Below, piece by piece: positions 51,779 through 60,585 of a stretch of 64,000 nucleotides of DNA (within the stretch, counting starts at the first letter, position 1; every line of letters begins with the position of its first letter). The notes under the pieces are model-generated. The model saw nothing but the letters and a program-made list of their open reading frames with translations. It made no database searches and was not told where the DNA came from. The stretch is from Candidatus Jettenia caeni. Its GTDB lineage: Bacteria > Planctomycetota > Brocadiia > Brocadiales > Brocadiaceae. The translations under genes were made by a program, and so were the position numbers. The stretch is taken from NCBI GenBank assembly GCA_000296795.1, contig BAFH01000002.1:186001-250000 (forward strand), read 5' to 3'.

Positions 51779-52756
51779 ATGAAAAAGCGTTTATTTAGTG
51801 GAATTCAGCCCAGCGGTGATGTGCATATCGGCAACTACTTAGGGGCCATTAAAAATTGGGTACGATTGATTGATCAGTATGAATGTATTTTTTGCATCGT
51901 AGATTATCATGCAGTTACTATTGAATACAATCCGAAAGATATGCAAAAGAGAATCCTGAATGCAGCAGCGGTCAATATTGCATCTGGCTTAGACCCTAAT
52001 CGTTGCATCGTTTTCGTTCAATCATACGTGCCAGAGCATACCGAGCTTGCATGGATATTAAACACGATAACTCCTATGGGCCATTTAGAGCGTATGACCC
52101 AATTTAAAGACAAATCAAAACAGAACGCCGAAAACATTAATGCAGGGTTGTTTACCTATCCTATCTTACAAGCTGCCGATATCTTAATTTATAAAAGTGA
52201 GGCTGTTCCGGTAGGTGAAGATCAGGTTCAGCATATTGAGCTTGCACGGGAAATCGTGAGAAAATTCAATACACGGTATGGAGAAACGTTTCCGGAACCG
52301 AAAGAAATCCTTTCTGAAGCCTCACGGATTATGGGCCTTGATGGAAAAGCCAAGATGAGTAAGAGTCTTGGGAATTACATATCGCTGGTAGAAACGCCTG
52401 AATCAATAGGAAAAAAACTCTCGACGGCTGTAACTGATGAGAACAGAAAAAGGCGCACTGACGCTGGTAATCCTGATGTTTGTAATCTCTTTACCCTGCA
52501 TAAGCATTTTTCCAAAAACGAACAGATTGAAACTATCAATGCAGTGTGCCGTACTGCTGAGATTGGCTGTGTTGAGTGTAAAAAGATTTTGTCAAATAAT
52601 ATCATCGAGACGCTAACTCCTATCCGTCTGAAATATGAGCATTTGGTCAATGACCAGGATTACCTGTTAAATATCTTACACACCGGCGCTAAAAGATGTA
52701 AGGAAATAGTAAGAGATACGATGAGTGAAGTAAAAAAGAAGATGGGTCTGATTTAA
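51779..52756 (+). CDS. trpS: Tryptophanyl-tRNA synthetase
   Basis: The 325-residue class I synthetase charges tRNA-Trp. The HIGH-equivalent is SGDVHIGNYLGAI (about 11-23), the KMSKS loop is AKMSKSLGN (about 191-199), and GEDQVQHIELAREIVRKFN lies between. Length is normal for the bacterial enzyme. Its stop directly abuts the argS ATG (no gap), so the two are co-translated. Co-location with aroF is consistent with tryptophan-linked control of the operon. Confidence 0.96.
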   Translation: MKKRLFSGIQPSGDVHIGNYLGAIKNWVRLIDQYECIFCIVDYHAVTIEYNPKDMQKRILNAAAVNIASGLDPNRCIVFVQSYVPEHTELAWILNTITPMGHLERMTQFKDKSKQNAENINAGLFTYPILQAADILIYKSEAVPVGEDQVQHIELAREIVRKFNTRYGETFPEPKEILSEASRIMGLDGKAKMSKSLGNYISLVETPESIGKKLSTAVTDENRKRRTDAGNPDVCNLFTLHKHFSKNEQIETINAVCRTAEIGCVECKKILSNNIIETLTPIRLKYEHLVNDQDYLLNILHTGAKRCKEIVRDTMSEVKKKMGLI

Positions 52757-54454
52757 ATGGATTATTTTGTAAAAAGTATCGCATCTTTATTAAAAGAGAA
52801 AACAAACCTCCGGGAAGATGAGATAGAAAAGCTTATCGAGATACCACCCGTCCAAAAGATGGGTGATTATGCATTCCCCTGTTATACCCTCTCAAAGGTA
52901 CTCAAAAAGCCACCAAATAGTATTGCTGAAGAACTATCCAAAACCTTACATGCCATCAGTCCAGTTGCAGAAATAAGGGCTATAGGTCCTTATGTAAATT
53001 TCTTTGTAGATAAGACAATATTCTCAAAAATGCTATTAAAAAAGGTGCATGAAGAACAGGATCTTTATGGCAGTGCAAAGGTAGGGAGCGGAAAAACTAT
53101 TGTTATCGATTATTCTTCTCCGAATATTGCCAAACACCTTGCTGTTCACCATCTCCGTTCTGCACTAATCGGGAATGCGATTTACCATATCTATAAAACC
53201 CTTGGATATAACTGTGTCGGGATTAATCATCTCGGCGATTGGGGGACACAATTTGGACAATTGATTGTTGCATATAAAAAGTGGGGAGATGAGAGTGCAC
53301 GGAAGGTATATACCGTTACGGACTTGAACAATCTTTATGTAAGATTTCACCAGGAGGCGGCGAAGAATGCCGCATTGGAGGATGAGGCAAGGGAATGGTT
53401 CAAGAAACTTGAAGCAGGGGATTCTGAGGCAAAAGAGTTGTGGCAGCATTTCAAGGATATTAGCCTGAAAGAGTTTCAAAAGATTTATGATATGCTTGAA
53501 ATACATTTCGATGCCTTTATTGGTGAAAGTTTTTACAATACGATGGTTGAGGATACGGTAAAGAGGATTAAAAAAAAAGGCTTAACAAAGATTAGTGAAG
53601 AGGCATTGATTGTTGATTTGGAACCTTACAACATGCCTCCATGTCTCTTACGCAAGAAAGACGATGCGACCCTCTATGCCACCCGTGATATTGCTGCCGC
53701 TGAATACCGGATGAAGACCTACACCTTTGATAACATGGTCTATGTGGTTGGTTCAGAACAAAAGCTGCACTTTAAGCAGGTCTACAAAGTCCTGGAACTG
53801 ATGGGATACGACTGGGCAAACCGTTGTGTGCACGTGGATTTTGGCCTTATGAAGTTTAAAGACGGCAAGATGTCCACCCGGAAGGGGAAGGTCATCTTAT
53901 TGGAAGACCTGTTAATTGAGGCAATTGAGCGTGTTAGAAAGATCATAGAAGAAAAAAATCCTTCATTAGAAAATAAAGATGCTGTGGCAAAAGAGGTTGG
54001 TATTGGCGCTGTTATCTTTACTGACTTATCGACCAGGCGGACAAAAGACGTCGTTTTTGAATGGGAATCGGTCTTAAACTTCGAGGGAGAAACCGGTCCT
54101 TATGTCCAGTATACCCATGCCCGACTCTGCAGTATCCTGAGAAAATATGGTAAGCCTGTAACAGCAGATATAAACTACGAATTATTAAAGGAAGACGAAG
54201 CCTTTGCCCTCGTCAAAAACTTATCACAATTCCCTACTACAATCCTGAAGGCTGCAGAATTTTACGAGCCGTCGTTAATCTCCAATTATCTTATCGATGT
54301 GTGCGCCAGCCTGAACAGATTTTATAATACCCACCGCGTTTTGTCTGATGATGAGGAATTAACCAGGGCCAGGATACTACTGGTCGATTCCACCAGACAG
54401 GTCATAAAAAACGGCCTTAGTATTCTTGGTATACACTCTCCTGATCGGATGTAA
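52757..54454 (+). CDS. argS: Arginyl-tRNA synthetase
   Basis: The 565-residue class I synthetase has the N-terminal additional domain (about 1-100), SSPNIAKHLAVHHLRSALIGN where HVHH-like residues stand for the HIGH motif, and GINHLGDWGTQFGQLI. KMSTRKGKVI supplies the KMSKS-like loop, and the C-terminal DALR domain (about 445-565) ends the protein. The HIGH variant (AVHH instead of HVGH) is notable but occurs in some lineages. ATG follows the trpS stop immediately. No terminator is seen after it. Confidence 0.95.
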   Translation: MDYFVKSIASLLKEKTNLREDEIEKLIEIPPVQKMGDYAFPCYTLSKVLKKPPNSIAEELSKTLHAISPVAEIRAIGPYVNFFVDKTIFSKMLLKKVHEEQDLYGSAKVGSGKTIVIDYSSPNIAKHLAVHHLRSALIGNAIYHIYKTLGYNCVGINHLGDWGTQFGQLIVAYKKWGDESARKVYTVTDLNNLYVRFHQEAAKNAALEDEAREWFKKLEAGDSEAKELWQHFKDISLKEFQKIYDMLEIHFDAFIGESFYNTMVEDTVKRIKKKGLTKISEEALIVDLEPYNMPPCLLRKKDDATLYATRDIAAAEYRMKTYTFDNMVYVVGSEQKLHFKQVYKVLELMGYDWANRCVHVDFGLMKFKDGKMSTRKGKVILLEDLLIEAIERVRKIIEEKNPSLENKDAVAKEVGIGAVIFTDLSTRRTKDVVFEWESVLNFEGETGPYVQYTHARLCSILRKYGKPVTADINYELLKEDEAFALVKNLSQFPTTILKAAEFYEPSLISNYLIDVCASLNRFYNTHRVLSDDEELTRARILLVDSTRQVIKNGLSILGIHSPDRM

Positions 54455-54483
54455 TTGCTATTCATTCTTCTGCTATTTTTATT

Positions 54484-54579
54484 TTGTTTGTCTCAAAGAA
54501 AAAAGGTATCGATGTGTCTACAATAGTAAATGAATGGATAAAAAAAGATATATCTATAGTAGAAATAATAACAAAATAA
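54484..54579 (+). pseudogene. Remnant of an antitoxin-like C-terminus
   Basis: An open stretch without a start encodes SKKKGIDVSTIVNEWIKKD... and ends at 54579. The phrase KGIDVSTxVNEWIKK resembles CopG/ribbon-helix-helix-type antitoxin C-termini. No upstream part of the gene remains. It lies just after argS and before an active MazEF pair. Confidence 0.35.
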
Positions 54580-54769
54580 TACATAGCGAATTACCTCACA
54601 GGATGCGGCATAACAACTTCGATGCTTGTGATTTCAGGCATTGTTTTGTATAAAAACACAGAACTATACCCAAGAGAATAAAGCGGATTGTTTTTGTAAT
54701 AGTCTCTCCGATTTCCATATTATCCTTGATGCCAAGGGTTTATTAAATAGTAGTTCAACAAGTTATTCT

Positions 54770-54890
54770 ACCAACTCTTCGACTAGTTCATCCGATAGAC
54801 CTCTGGAAAGGAAATCACCTCACTTGCCAAATTATTTTAAAAACAATGTCAATAATTAAATATGGTGTCCCCTGAATTAAGAATAATCAA
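54770..54890 (-). pseudogene. Remnant of a REP-associated (IS200-like) transposase
   Basis: The stretch around TCATCCGATAGACCTCTGGA (54789-54808) and the tail ATATGGTGTCCCCTGAATT (54860-54878) match the better-preserved remnant at 57563-57900. In the minus frame it reads GDFLSRGLSDEL after a stop codon. Only about 120 bases survive. The stretch 54890-54995 also contains an open end (ending NEIVKLLN) of some lost gene. Otherwise 54580-55070 has no gene. Confidence 0.5.
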
Positions 54891-55070
54891 AGAAGACAAA
54901 CCAGCATCGATGAGCTATCGGTACTTATGAACGCCATTGCAAAGCCAGGGGCATCTGAACATGCGGCAAACGAGATAGTAAAGCTATTAAACTGATGTTT
55001 ACAAACCAATTCCAGGATTGCTTTTTACATGTAATTACATTATAATTACATAACATTATGGAGATATATT

Positions 55071-55319
55071 ATGAGAACAAAACTAGTGTCCATAGGAAAT
55101 TCAAAAGGTATCAGGATACCTACGGCAATACTTAAGCAATGCAAGATTGAAAATGAAGTGGATCTGGAAGTTGAAAAAGAAAAAATAGTCATCAGACCGG
55201 TAAAAACCATACCCAGAGAGGGATGGAATGACGCCTTCAGACTAATGCACGAGAAAAAGGATGACGCACTGTTGCTTGATGAGACCATAGACTTCATGGA
55301 AAATTGGGAATGGAAATAA
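55071..55319 (+). CDS. MazE-like antitoxin (AbrB/SpoVT fold)
   Basis: The 82-residue antitoxin starts with a swapped-hairpin DNA-binding domain, KLVSIGNSKGIRIPTAIL (about 4-21) and EVDLEVEKEKIVIRPV. A C-terminal acidic tail (DDALLLDETIDFMENWEW) would wrap the toxin. It binds its own promoter and neutralises MazF. Its end overlaps the toxin start by 10 bases (55310-55319), the usual coupling. AGATATATT-type spacing precedes ATG; the ribosome site GGAG is at 55059-55062. Confidence 0.9.
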   Translation: MRTKLVSIGNSKGIRIPTAILKQCKIENEVDLEVEKEKIVIRPVKTIPREGWNDAFRLMHEKKDDALLLDETIDFMENWEWK

Positions 55320-55633
55320 AGCAGTACGATATCTATCTCATCAATCTTGATCCAACGGTCGGTTCTAAAATCCAGAAGACAAGACCTTGCCTGGTAATCT
55401 CCCCAGATGAAATGAACAGAAACATTCAGACAATCATTATTGCCCCCATGACAACAAAATCCCACAGCTATCCAACCAGGGTAAAAATAACCTTTGAGAA
55501 AAAAATGGGATGGGTCGTACTCGATCAGATAAGGACTATAGACAGGAGCCGGTTGGTTAAAAGATTAGGGCAAGTAACTAATGATGCCATCACAAAGATC
55601 AAATCGATAATTAAAGAGATGTTAGTTGATTGA
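55310..55633 (+). CDS. MazF/PemK-type endoribonuclease toxin
   Basis: The 107-residue toxin is a sequence-specific mRNA interferase. Family motifs are IYLINLDPTVGSKIQKTRPCLVISPD (about 8-33), IIAPMTT and WVVLDQIRTIDRSRLVKRLG. The conserved Arg of KTRPC and Thr of APMTT are the catalytic area. It appears intact. Start ATG 55310 overlaps the antitoxin end; a slightly longer frame begins at 55304. The nucleotidyltransferase gene follows after 38 bases. Confidence 0.92.
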   Translation: MEIKQYDIYLINLDPTVGSKIQKTRPCLVISPDEMNRNIQTIIIAPMTTKSHSYPTRVKITFEKKMGWVVLDQIRTIDRSRLVKRLGQVTNDAITKIKSIIKEMLVD

Positions 55634-55671
55634 TACTATACTCATGTTCAAAAGGAGCAAGAGGACTGAAC

Positions 55672-56175
55672 ATGTATTATTTTGAGATACTGGAAGGATT
55701 GTATAAGAGTAAGATCAGATATCTCATCGTAGGTGGATTGTCTGTTAACCTTTATGGTGTTCCTCGGGTGACTCAGGACATTGACATCATTATCGCTATG
55801 AATAAAGAAAATATTCTCAAGATAACATCTCTACTGAAGGAATTAGGTTATGTTCCGCGCCTACCTGTAAACCCCGATGACCTTGCAAATCCTGATAAAG
55901 TGAAGAACTGGATTGAAAATAAAAACCTTAAGGCATTCAGTTTTTATCATAAAAAAGACAACTATAAGGTGGTTGATATTGTGCTTATCCATCCATTGGA
56001 TTTTGAAAAGTCCTTTATAAATAGAACCATAAAAAAGGCAAAGGATATAGATATTTATTTGGCATCAATAGACGATATAATAAAAATGAAAGAATTTAGC
56101 GGGAGAAATCAGGATTTAAGCGATATAGAAATGCTGAAAAAAGTAAGAGAATATATGGGAGGAAAGAATGGATAA
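55672..56175 (+). CDS. Nucleotidyltransferase-fold protein (AbiEii/DUF6036-like)
   Basis: The 167-residue protein has the DNA polymerase beta-type core: YLIVGGLSVNLYGVPRVTQDIDIIIAM (about 17-43), with GG, and D-x-D metal ligands in QDIDIII. The later VVDIVLIHPL contributes the third acidic residue. Such proteins often form toxin-antitoxin or abortive-infection pairs. Start 55672 is supported by AAAGGAG and GAGGACTG upstream. A 56-residue gene overlaps its end by eight bases and is the likely partner. Confidence 0.78.
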   Translation: MYYFEILEGLYKSKIRYLIVGGLSVNLYGVPRVTQDIDIIIAMNKENILKITSLLKELGYVPRLPVNPDDLANPDKVKNWIENKNLKAFSFYHKKDNYKVVDIVLIHPLDFEKSFINRTIKKAKDIDIYLASIDDIIKMKEFSGRNQDLSDIEMLKKVREYMGGKNG

Positions 56176-56338
56176 GGGTTTTGTCTATACATTTGAAGAC
56201 GAAAAAATAATTGAATATATGAAATTATCCACAGAGGATAAATTAAAATGGCTGGAAGAGATCAACGAACTCACTAACGCGGTTTTAAGTGACCGGGAAA
56301 AGGAGTTAAGGGAAAAATTGAGGGCATGTGAAATATAA
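56168..56338 (+). CDS. Small protein (56 residues) coupled to the nucleotidyltransferase gene
   Basis: The frame starts at ATG 56168 inside the end of the upstream gene (GGAAAGAATG) and ends at 56338. The product MDKGFVYTFEDEKIIEYMKL... continues with KWLEEINELTNAVLSDREKELREKL. It is highly charged and helical. Similar short acidic/basic helical proteins accompany AbiEii- or MNT-like genes. A ribosome site AGGAAAG is present. A partner or antitoxin function is inferred only from the overlap. Confidence 0.65.
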   Translation: MDKGFVYTFEDEKIIEYMKLSTEDKLKWLEEINELTNAVLSDREKELREKLRACEI

Positions 56339-56458
56339 TTGACGAAAGAAAATAATCGTGTTTATCTGTCTACCCTTAATGACAGAGTGAAACTTTTTGA
56401 TGAGAACCCATTCAACGGTATTATTTTATACAAGAGCAAAAAGCAGGAATCTTCTTGA
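56339..56458 (+). pseudogene. C-terminal remnant of a DUF1016-type (PD-(D/E)XK) nuclease
   Basis: A 39-codon open stretch reads YLSTLNDRVKLFDENPFNGI then ILYKSKKQESS before a stop. The phrase DENPxxGIILxKxK is typical of DUF1016 nuclease-like proteins. No start codon with a ribosome site and no upstream part are present. 56459-56595 holds nothing recognisable. Confidence 0.35.
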
Positions 56459-56595
56459 ACAATTACTAGAGTATATTGCTTAATTCTATTTTTCGTGTCT
56501 AAAGTTTTTGATTGAAATTCAGCTAGCTTACTTTTCTCTTTTATCAATAAAGGTATACATAAGCTAAGGCATATTGGTTAGATTGGGCATGTGAT

Positions 56596-56808
56596 TTATA
56601 CTTTTTGTCGTTTGTAATGTGATAATAAAGTATTTACTTCCGGGTGCTTAGAATGTACACCATTTTTAAATTGGTTTTCACAAACCAGATTATGGAATTC
56701 TTTCTTTTGCCTTTCTGGCAATGAGTTATATAAATCGCTCCAGACAGCAGCACCATTATTTTTGTGATCTTCTCGGATTTGTGCAACAAAGCCCTTATGA
56801 ATCTAAAT
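56596..56808 (-). pseudogene. C-terminal remnant of an unidentified gene
   Basis: A 68-codon open frame on the minus strand begins right after a stop and contains no start: IHKGFVAQIREDHKNNGAAV... to ...LLSHYKRQKV. Its composition is protein-like (good codon use, no low complexity), so it is probably the tail of a lost gene. I do not recognise the family. Confidence 0.3.
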
Positions 56809-56815
56809 TATCTAA

Positions 56816-56940
56816 CTGACATTCGAGAGGTTTTTATATGTCCTGTAGTTTTAATGGCTTATAAAAAGGGTGTTTTTGTTGCTCAATTAATTAATTCTTG
56901 AAATAGCAATAACTTAACAATCGAACCTCTCGAATACCAG
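56816..56940. repeat. Palindromic MITE-like element with CTGACATTCGAGAGGTT ends
   Basis: CTGACATTCGAGAGGTT (56816-56832) faces AACCTCTCGAATACCAG (56924-56940), 17-base arms with two mismatches. A half copy is at 44491-44506 (AACCTCTCGAATGCCAG). The long dispersed repeats begin with a related CTGACATTC. No ORF inside. 56941-57049 holds nothing recognisable. Confidence 0.65.
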
Positions 56941-57049
56941 ATCTAACAAGCCACAGGGATGTTGTAAAGACATTTATGAATCATTTCCGGATTAGAATTC
57001 TGGGTGAATTCCGGGTAGCGTAGGGAACTGGCTCTATATAGTTTAGGTT

Positions 57050-57420
57050 GGCCTATCTGTTTCTGCCCCTTTCGTCTGGCAGTGCCTCAATAGCCTCACC
57101 ATGCTTGTTTCGCCAGTCTTCCCTCATCAAACCGTGCTTGCGGTTTTCCCGCACATGGCTTTCTAATGCTCCTCACCATAAGGCATACACCTGTCTCCAT
57201 ACCTCTATGGTCGGCACTTTGTAAAGACCATATCGTTCAAACAACATGCTGTTTGTGTATCGCTTAAGCCCTGTCTTCCTGTCTCTGATTTTATGACGTC
57301 TGTACAGGTGTATCCGAAGCCGGAATTGAGTGTGTTCTCTTACTTGCTTGAGGACTCTGCTGCAATTGCGATAATGGAAGTATCCTGATCTTTTCCGTGG
57401 TTGTTAGCATTTCTGCAATC
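57050..57420 (-). mobile_element. Remnant of a group II intron (domain V and reverse-transcriptase C-terminus)
   Basis: On the minus strand the frame ending at 57173 encodes the maturase end of a group II reverse transcriptase: NCSRVLKQVREHTQFRL, YRRHKIRDRKTGLKRYTNS and LFERYGLYKVPTIEVWRQV. After it, GCCATGTGCGGGAAAACCGC and AAGCACGGTTTGATGAGG (57165-57127) look like intron domain V with its GAAA tetraloop. Everything upstream of about 57400 (the polymerase body) is missing and the frame there meets a stop. It adjoins the transposase remnant at 57563. Not functional. Confidence 0.7.
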
Positions 57421-57562
57421 TTCCTTTACCTCTCCTCCTCGGTTGCATGAACAAAGCAGGGTTCCTTCTCCCTCTACAGCCCGATGTGATTTCGTTTCCT
57501 TATACAGAGCGGTTTATGCCCCTCAAACATTACTGCATAGGGTCTCTCCAGCACTGGTCTGT

Positions 57563-57850
57563 TTATCTTCCCCTGCATGCCGCCCCTGCTACCCCGAAAG
57601 ATATTGCAGATTTCTGCTTATGGAGCATTCTTCCAAGAACATTTTCAAGCCAGGCTATAAAATTGTCAGCACCCAAAGGTCTCCCGGTTCGCTCGTGACA
57701 TCGAAACTTTTTGGCCTCTTCATCCGATAAGTCTCTGGAAAGAAAATCATCCCACTTGCCAAACACTTCAAGTATCTGTGAACGGCGATTTCCTCGTTGA
57801 GTAATATGGTGTGGAACTTCCGGTACAACTACACGAGCAATTCTGGACAT
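57563..57850 (-). pseudogene. REP-associated tyrosine transposase (IS200-like) with internal deletion
   Basis: The 95-codon frame joins a typical N-terminus, MSRIARVVVPEVPHHITQRG, directly to a typical C-terminus, WDDFLSRDLSDEEAKKFRCH followed by GRPLGADNFIAWLENVLGR. The catalytic middle (His-hydrophobe-His is kept as HHI but the Tyr helix is lost) is deleted. The end (SFGVAGAACRGR) reads into foreign sequence. The flanking ATGGTGTCCCCAGAATT is the usual element end. 57851-58153 holds no gene. Confidence 0.75.
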
Positions 57851-58153
57851 GCACGCATCTTAACTATTAAAAAAACAATATCAATAATTACGTATGGTGT
57901 CCCCAGAATTTGTATGGTATGAAGGGTGGATAGTCCGCCTTTTTAGACGGGGAAGGCATCTTCTTTTGTATAAAAAATATGGTTATTGAGTGTGCCATAA
58001 AAACCAGGCCTTAACGAACCAAACTCCTGGCAGAGCTGCCCTGTTTTATTGGGACCTTCAGGCGTTTTGCCTGGCAATAACAATAGCTATCTTCCCTATA
58101 GGTGTATTCACCTACTCGCTTCTTCCGCTTTAGTCTGGTCGCTGTGGGTGCTT

Positions 58154-58690
58154 TCAGAAGTCTGCCAAGGGTTTTTTTCTAATAAGTCCATGTCCTGTTC
58201 CCACTAGAGATTCTTCTTGCACTCTATTCTTGACTATTGCATCCAGTTTAGTAAAGATACTAAAATCTCCCATTAAAATATCACGGGCATATTTCCGCAC
58301 ACAGTCCGAATAATGAGTTACGATATCATTAACTAACTCAACGGTTAAAGGTTTATTAAAATACTTACAATCGAGCTTAAGGGAAGGAATTCTCAAGGCA
58401 AGAAGATCTTCGAGATTAAAACCAGTAAGTTTGCTTTCTGAATTGATGAGAATGGGATTCTCTTGAATCTCTCCGTTAACAAGCTGGAAAAGCTCCACGT
58501 ATATGTATTGTTCTCTCCATTCTAACCCAATCACTACCGCAGTTGTCTTATTCTGATAGATAAGCCTGTAGACTCCTTCATCTGCCTTCTTCTTAGCTTT
58601 TCCAAAACTAAATTCTTCTATCAGGAATTGGAATTTCTTAATACTAACCTGATAAAAAGCACTTGTAATTTTGATCATTGTTTCTTGCAT
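58154..58690 (-). CDS. Hypothetical protein, putative immunity protein of a polymorphic toxin
   Basis: The 178-residue protein starts MQETMIKITSAFYQ at 58690, one base after the stop of a broken toxin gene (58692-58694), with GGGG six bases upstream. Such coupling is typical of toxin-immunity pairs. The sequence has alternating beta and helical segments (FLIEEFSFGKAKKKADEGVY, TAVVIGLEWREQYIYVELFQ, LEDLLALR) and a C-terminal helix (YSDCVRKYARDILMGD). It is cytoplasmic, with no signal. I do not recognise a named immunity family; the earlier frame to 58804 belongs to the toxin remnant and is not part of the gene. Confidence 0.55.
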   Translation of the reverse strand: MQETMIKITSAFYQVSIKKFQFLIEEFSFGKAKKKADEGVYRLIYQNKTTAVVIGLEWREQYIYVELFQLVNGEIQENPILINSESKLTGFNLEDLLALRIPSLKLDCKYFNKPLTVELVNDIVTHYSDCVRKYARDILMGDFSIFTKLDAIVKNRVQEESLVGTGHGLIRKKPLADF

Positions 58691-58691
58691 A

Positions 58692-58979
58692 TTAAGCCCC
58701 AATGATACTACCATAAGGAATAATAGGATAGTGTTTCTGATTAATAATCTGTTTCTCCATCTTATAAAAATGGCTACGAATACTTCTTGTGGGGTCAATC
58801 CCAATATCTACTATCTCATATCCCTCTCTCACCATCTTTATTATCCATGCCTGATTTCTTTTCATAGCTAATTTCTCATCCCAGGGGTCAATTCTCCATC
58901 CTTGATACCTCTAGCTTCAATCTGTCTTGCCGCAGCCTTTATACGCCTCATATTCTCGCCAATGACTATCCCCTTTTTG
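58692..58979 (-). pseudogene. C-terminal toxin domain of an RHS/polymorphic toxin, frameshifted remnant
   Basis: Two minus-strand frames together give a known type of toxin tail: KKGIVIGENMRRIKAAARQI (58979 onward) in one frame and LAMKRNQAWIIKMVREGYEI then DIGIDPTRSIRSHFYKMEKQ in another, ending at 58692. The phrases GIVIGENMxRVxxAA and NxAWIxxMxxEGxEIIDIGxDP occur together in RHS-associated toxin C-termini. A frameshift around 58860-58890 joins them, and the large N-terminal carrier is absent. It was probably an orphan tail even before the frameshift. Confidence 0.6.
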
Positions 58980-59045
58980 GATGTATTAGAAATTTAATCC
59001 TCAAATCTTTTTTATCCTTACGGCAAAGCTCGGGCTAGCCATAAT

Positions 59046-60242
59046 TTATCGAAAAGAACCAGAAATAAGATGTTCGATTAATCGGTGACCTTCCTTTATG
59101 TGGAGACCTGAGGCATGGGCATTGGCCTCAGTATAAGAAAATCCTATACCCTTCTCTATACCGGTTCCGTATACCACAAAAGGAACAGCTTCGGGGGTGT
59201 GGGTCCGTTTAACAATTGGTGTGTAATGATCAGGAAGGACGAGAATGCGCAGGCCGTTAAATTTATCTTTCGCCTCAAGGATTGGTCCTATAATCTTACT
59301 GTCGATCTGCTCAATAGCTGACACCTTCTCATGCACATTACCCTCATGTCCCGCTTCATCGGGAGATTCAATGTGTATCTGAACGATATCATAATTTTCT
59401 AACGCCTGAATGGCATATTGACCCTTATTACTATAATTCGTATCAAAATAACCAGTAGCGCCAGGCACATCAATGATATCCCATCCAAGATAACATGCAA
59501 TACCTTTAATCAGGTCTACAGCAGTAATAACGGCACCTCTGAGATGAAACCGTTCCTGAAACGCAGGCATATGAGGACGATGCCCTTGTCCCCATAACCA
59601 GATCATATTAGCCGGATTTTCTTCCAAATCTACACGAACCTTATTTACATCATGATTAAGTAAAAGTGTCCGGGAACGCTCCATAAGATCAGCAAGAATC
59701 TCACTCCCATTTCCCCTCGGAAGATGTTTTTGAATCGACTGCCCCATAATATCGTGAGGTGGAAAACATTTGGCATCCATCTTCTGTGTGCCTCTGTATA
59801 CCATAATGTGCCGATAGCTTTTCCCTGTATAAAATTGAATAAGATCGTTACCTAACTTTTCGTTTAATAATCTAATAAGGAGACCCGCCTCTTCTGTCTT
59901 TATGTGACCTGCACAAAAATCTTCTAAGGTATCTTCATTGGCCGTAATCAAGTTGCAACGAAATGCCCAGTCACTATTATTCAGTTTAATGCCAATACTA
60001 GCAGCCTCTAATGGCGCACGCCCTGAATAATATTCGCCCGGATTGTATCCCACGATCGTAAGATTAGCGACATCACTACCGGGTGAAAACCCGCCTGGAA
60101 TAGTTCGAACAACACCAAGTTGACCATTTTGGGCAAGAAAATCCAGATGAGGAGTACGGGCCGTCTCGATTGGTGTCCGGCCACCGAGCTTCTCCAGAGG
60201 ATAATCAGCCATACCATCAGGAATAATAATACAATATTTCAC
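59046..60242 (-). CDS. ApgM-like phosphoglycerate mutase / possible homoserine kinase
   Basis: The 398-residue protein is an alkaline-phosphatase-fold enzyme of the cofactor-independent (ApgM) type. Metal ligands are visible in IIPDGMADYP (Asp9), GGFSPGSDVANLTIVGY (nucleophilic Ser), HIESPDEAGHEGN, LVLPDHYTPIV and RTHTPEAVPF. Some proteins of this family next to hom act as homoserine kinases for threonine synthesis instead of mutases. The hom gene lies upstream on the same strand, separated by a repeat. Both functions remain possible; I give no symbol. Confidence 0.85.
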   Translation of the reverse strand: MKYCIIIPDGMADYPLEKLGGRTPIETARTPHLDFLAQNGQLGVVRTIPGGFSPGSDVANLTIVGYNPGEYYSGRAPLEAASIGIKLNNSDWAFRCNLITANEDTLEDFCAGHIKTEEAGLLIRLLNEKLGNDLIQFYTGKSYRHIMVYRGTQKMDAKCFPPHDIMGQSIQKHLPRGNGSEILADLMERSRTLLLNHDVNKVRVDLEENPANMIWLWGQGHRPHMPAFQERFHLRGAVITAVDLIKGIACYLGWDIIDVPGATGYFDTNYSNKGQYAIQALENYDIVQIHIESPDEAGHEGNVHEKVSAIEQIDSKIIGPILEAKDKFNGLRILVLPDHYTPIVKRTHTPEAVPFVVYGTGIEKGIGFSYTEANAHASGLHIKEGHRLIEHLISGSFR

Positions 60243-60390
60243 ACTATCTCCTATTCTAGATAAACCAGAATTAACAGTTCTCTAATTTCAAAATTACCCA
60301 TGCCAGGCTACATAAACACTCATCACCGAGCCTACAACCCCATATGCATCAAGCTAAAATGTGTAAAGATAAGGAATAATGAACCACCCA

Positions 60391-60493
60391 TAATCCCCCT
60401 TAGTCCCCCTTTAGAAAAGGGGGAAATCAAATCCCTTTTAAAAAAGGGGAAAATCCCTTGTCCCCCCTTTTTTAAAAGGAGTTAGGGGGGATT
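60391..60493. repeat. Palindromic repeat between the ApgM-like gene and hom
   Basis: TAATCCCCCTTAGTCCCCCTTT (60391 onward) faces AAAAGGAGTTAGGGGGGATTA (to about 60493), with GGGGG/CCCCC pairings inside. This is a widespread repeat type in bacteria. It can form a very strong hairpin and may end transcription on either strand. The rest of 60243-60585 holds no gene. Confidence 0.8.
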
Positions 60494-60585
60494 AGAGGGA
60501 AGCACGGACGCACGTTGTCTTCACTTTCCACTTATCGACTTATTTGATACCCAATCCCGAGAATTTAGCACTTTTCAGTAAGGAA

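Noticed and set aside
57401-57730. Plus-strand frames over the intron and transposase remnants
   Set aside because: They are opposite-strand shadows of recognisable minus-strand remnants.
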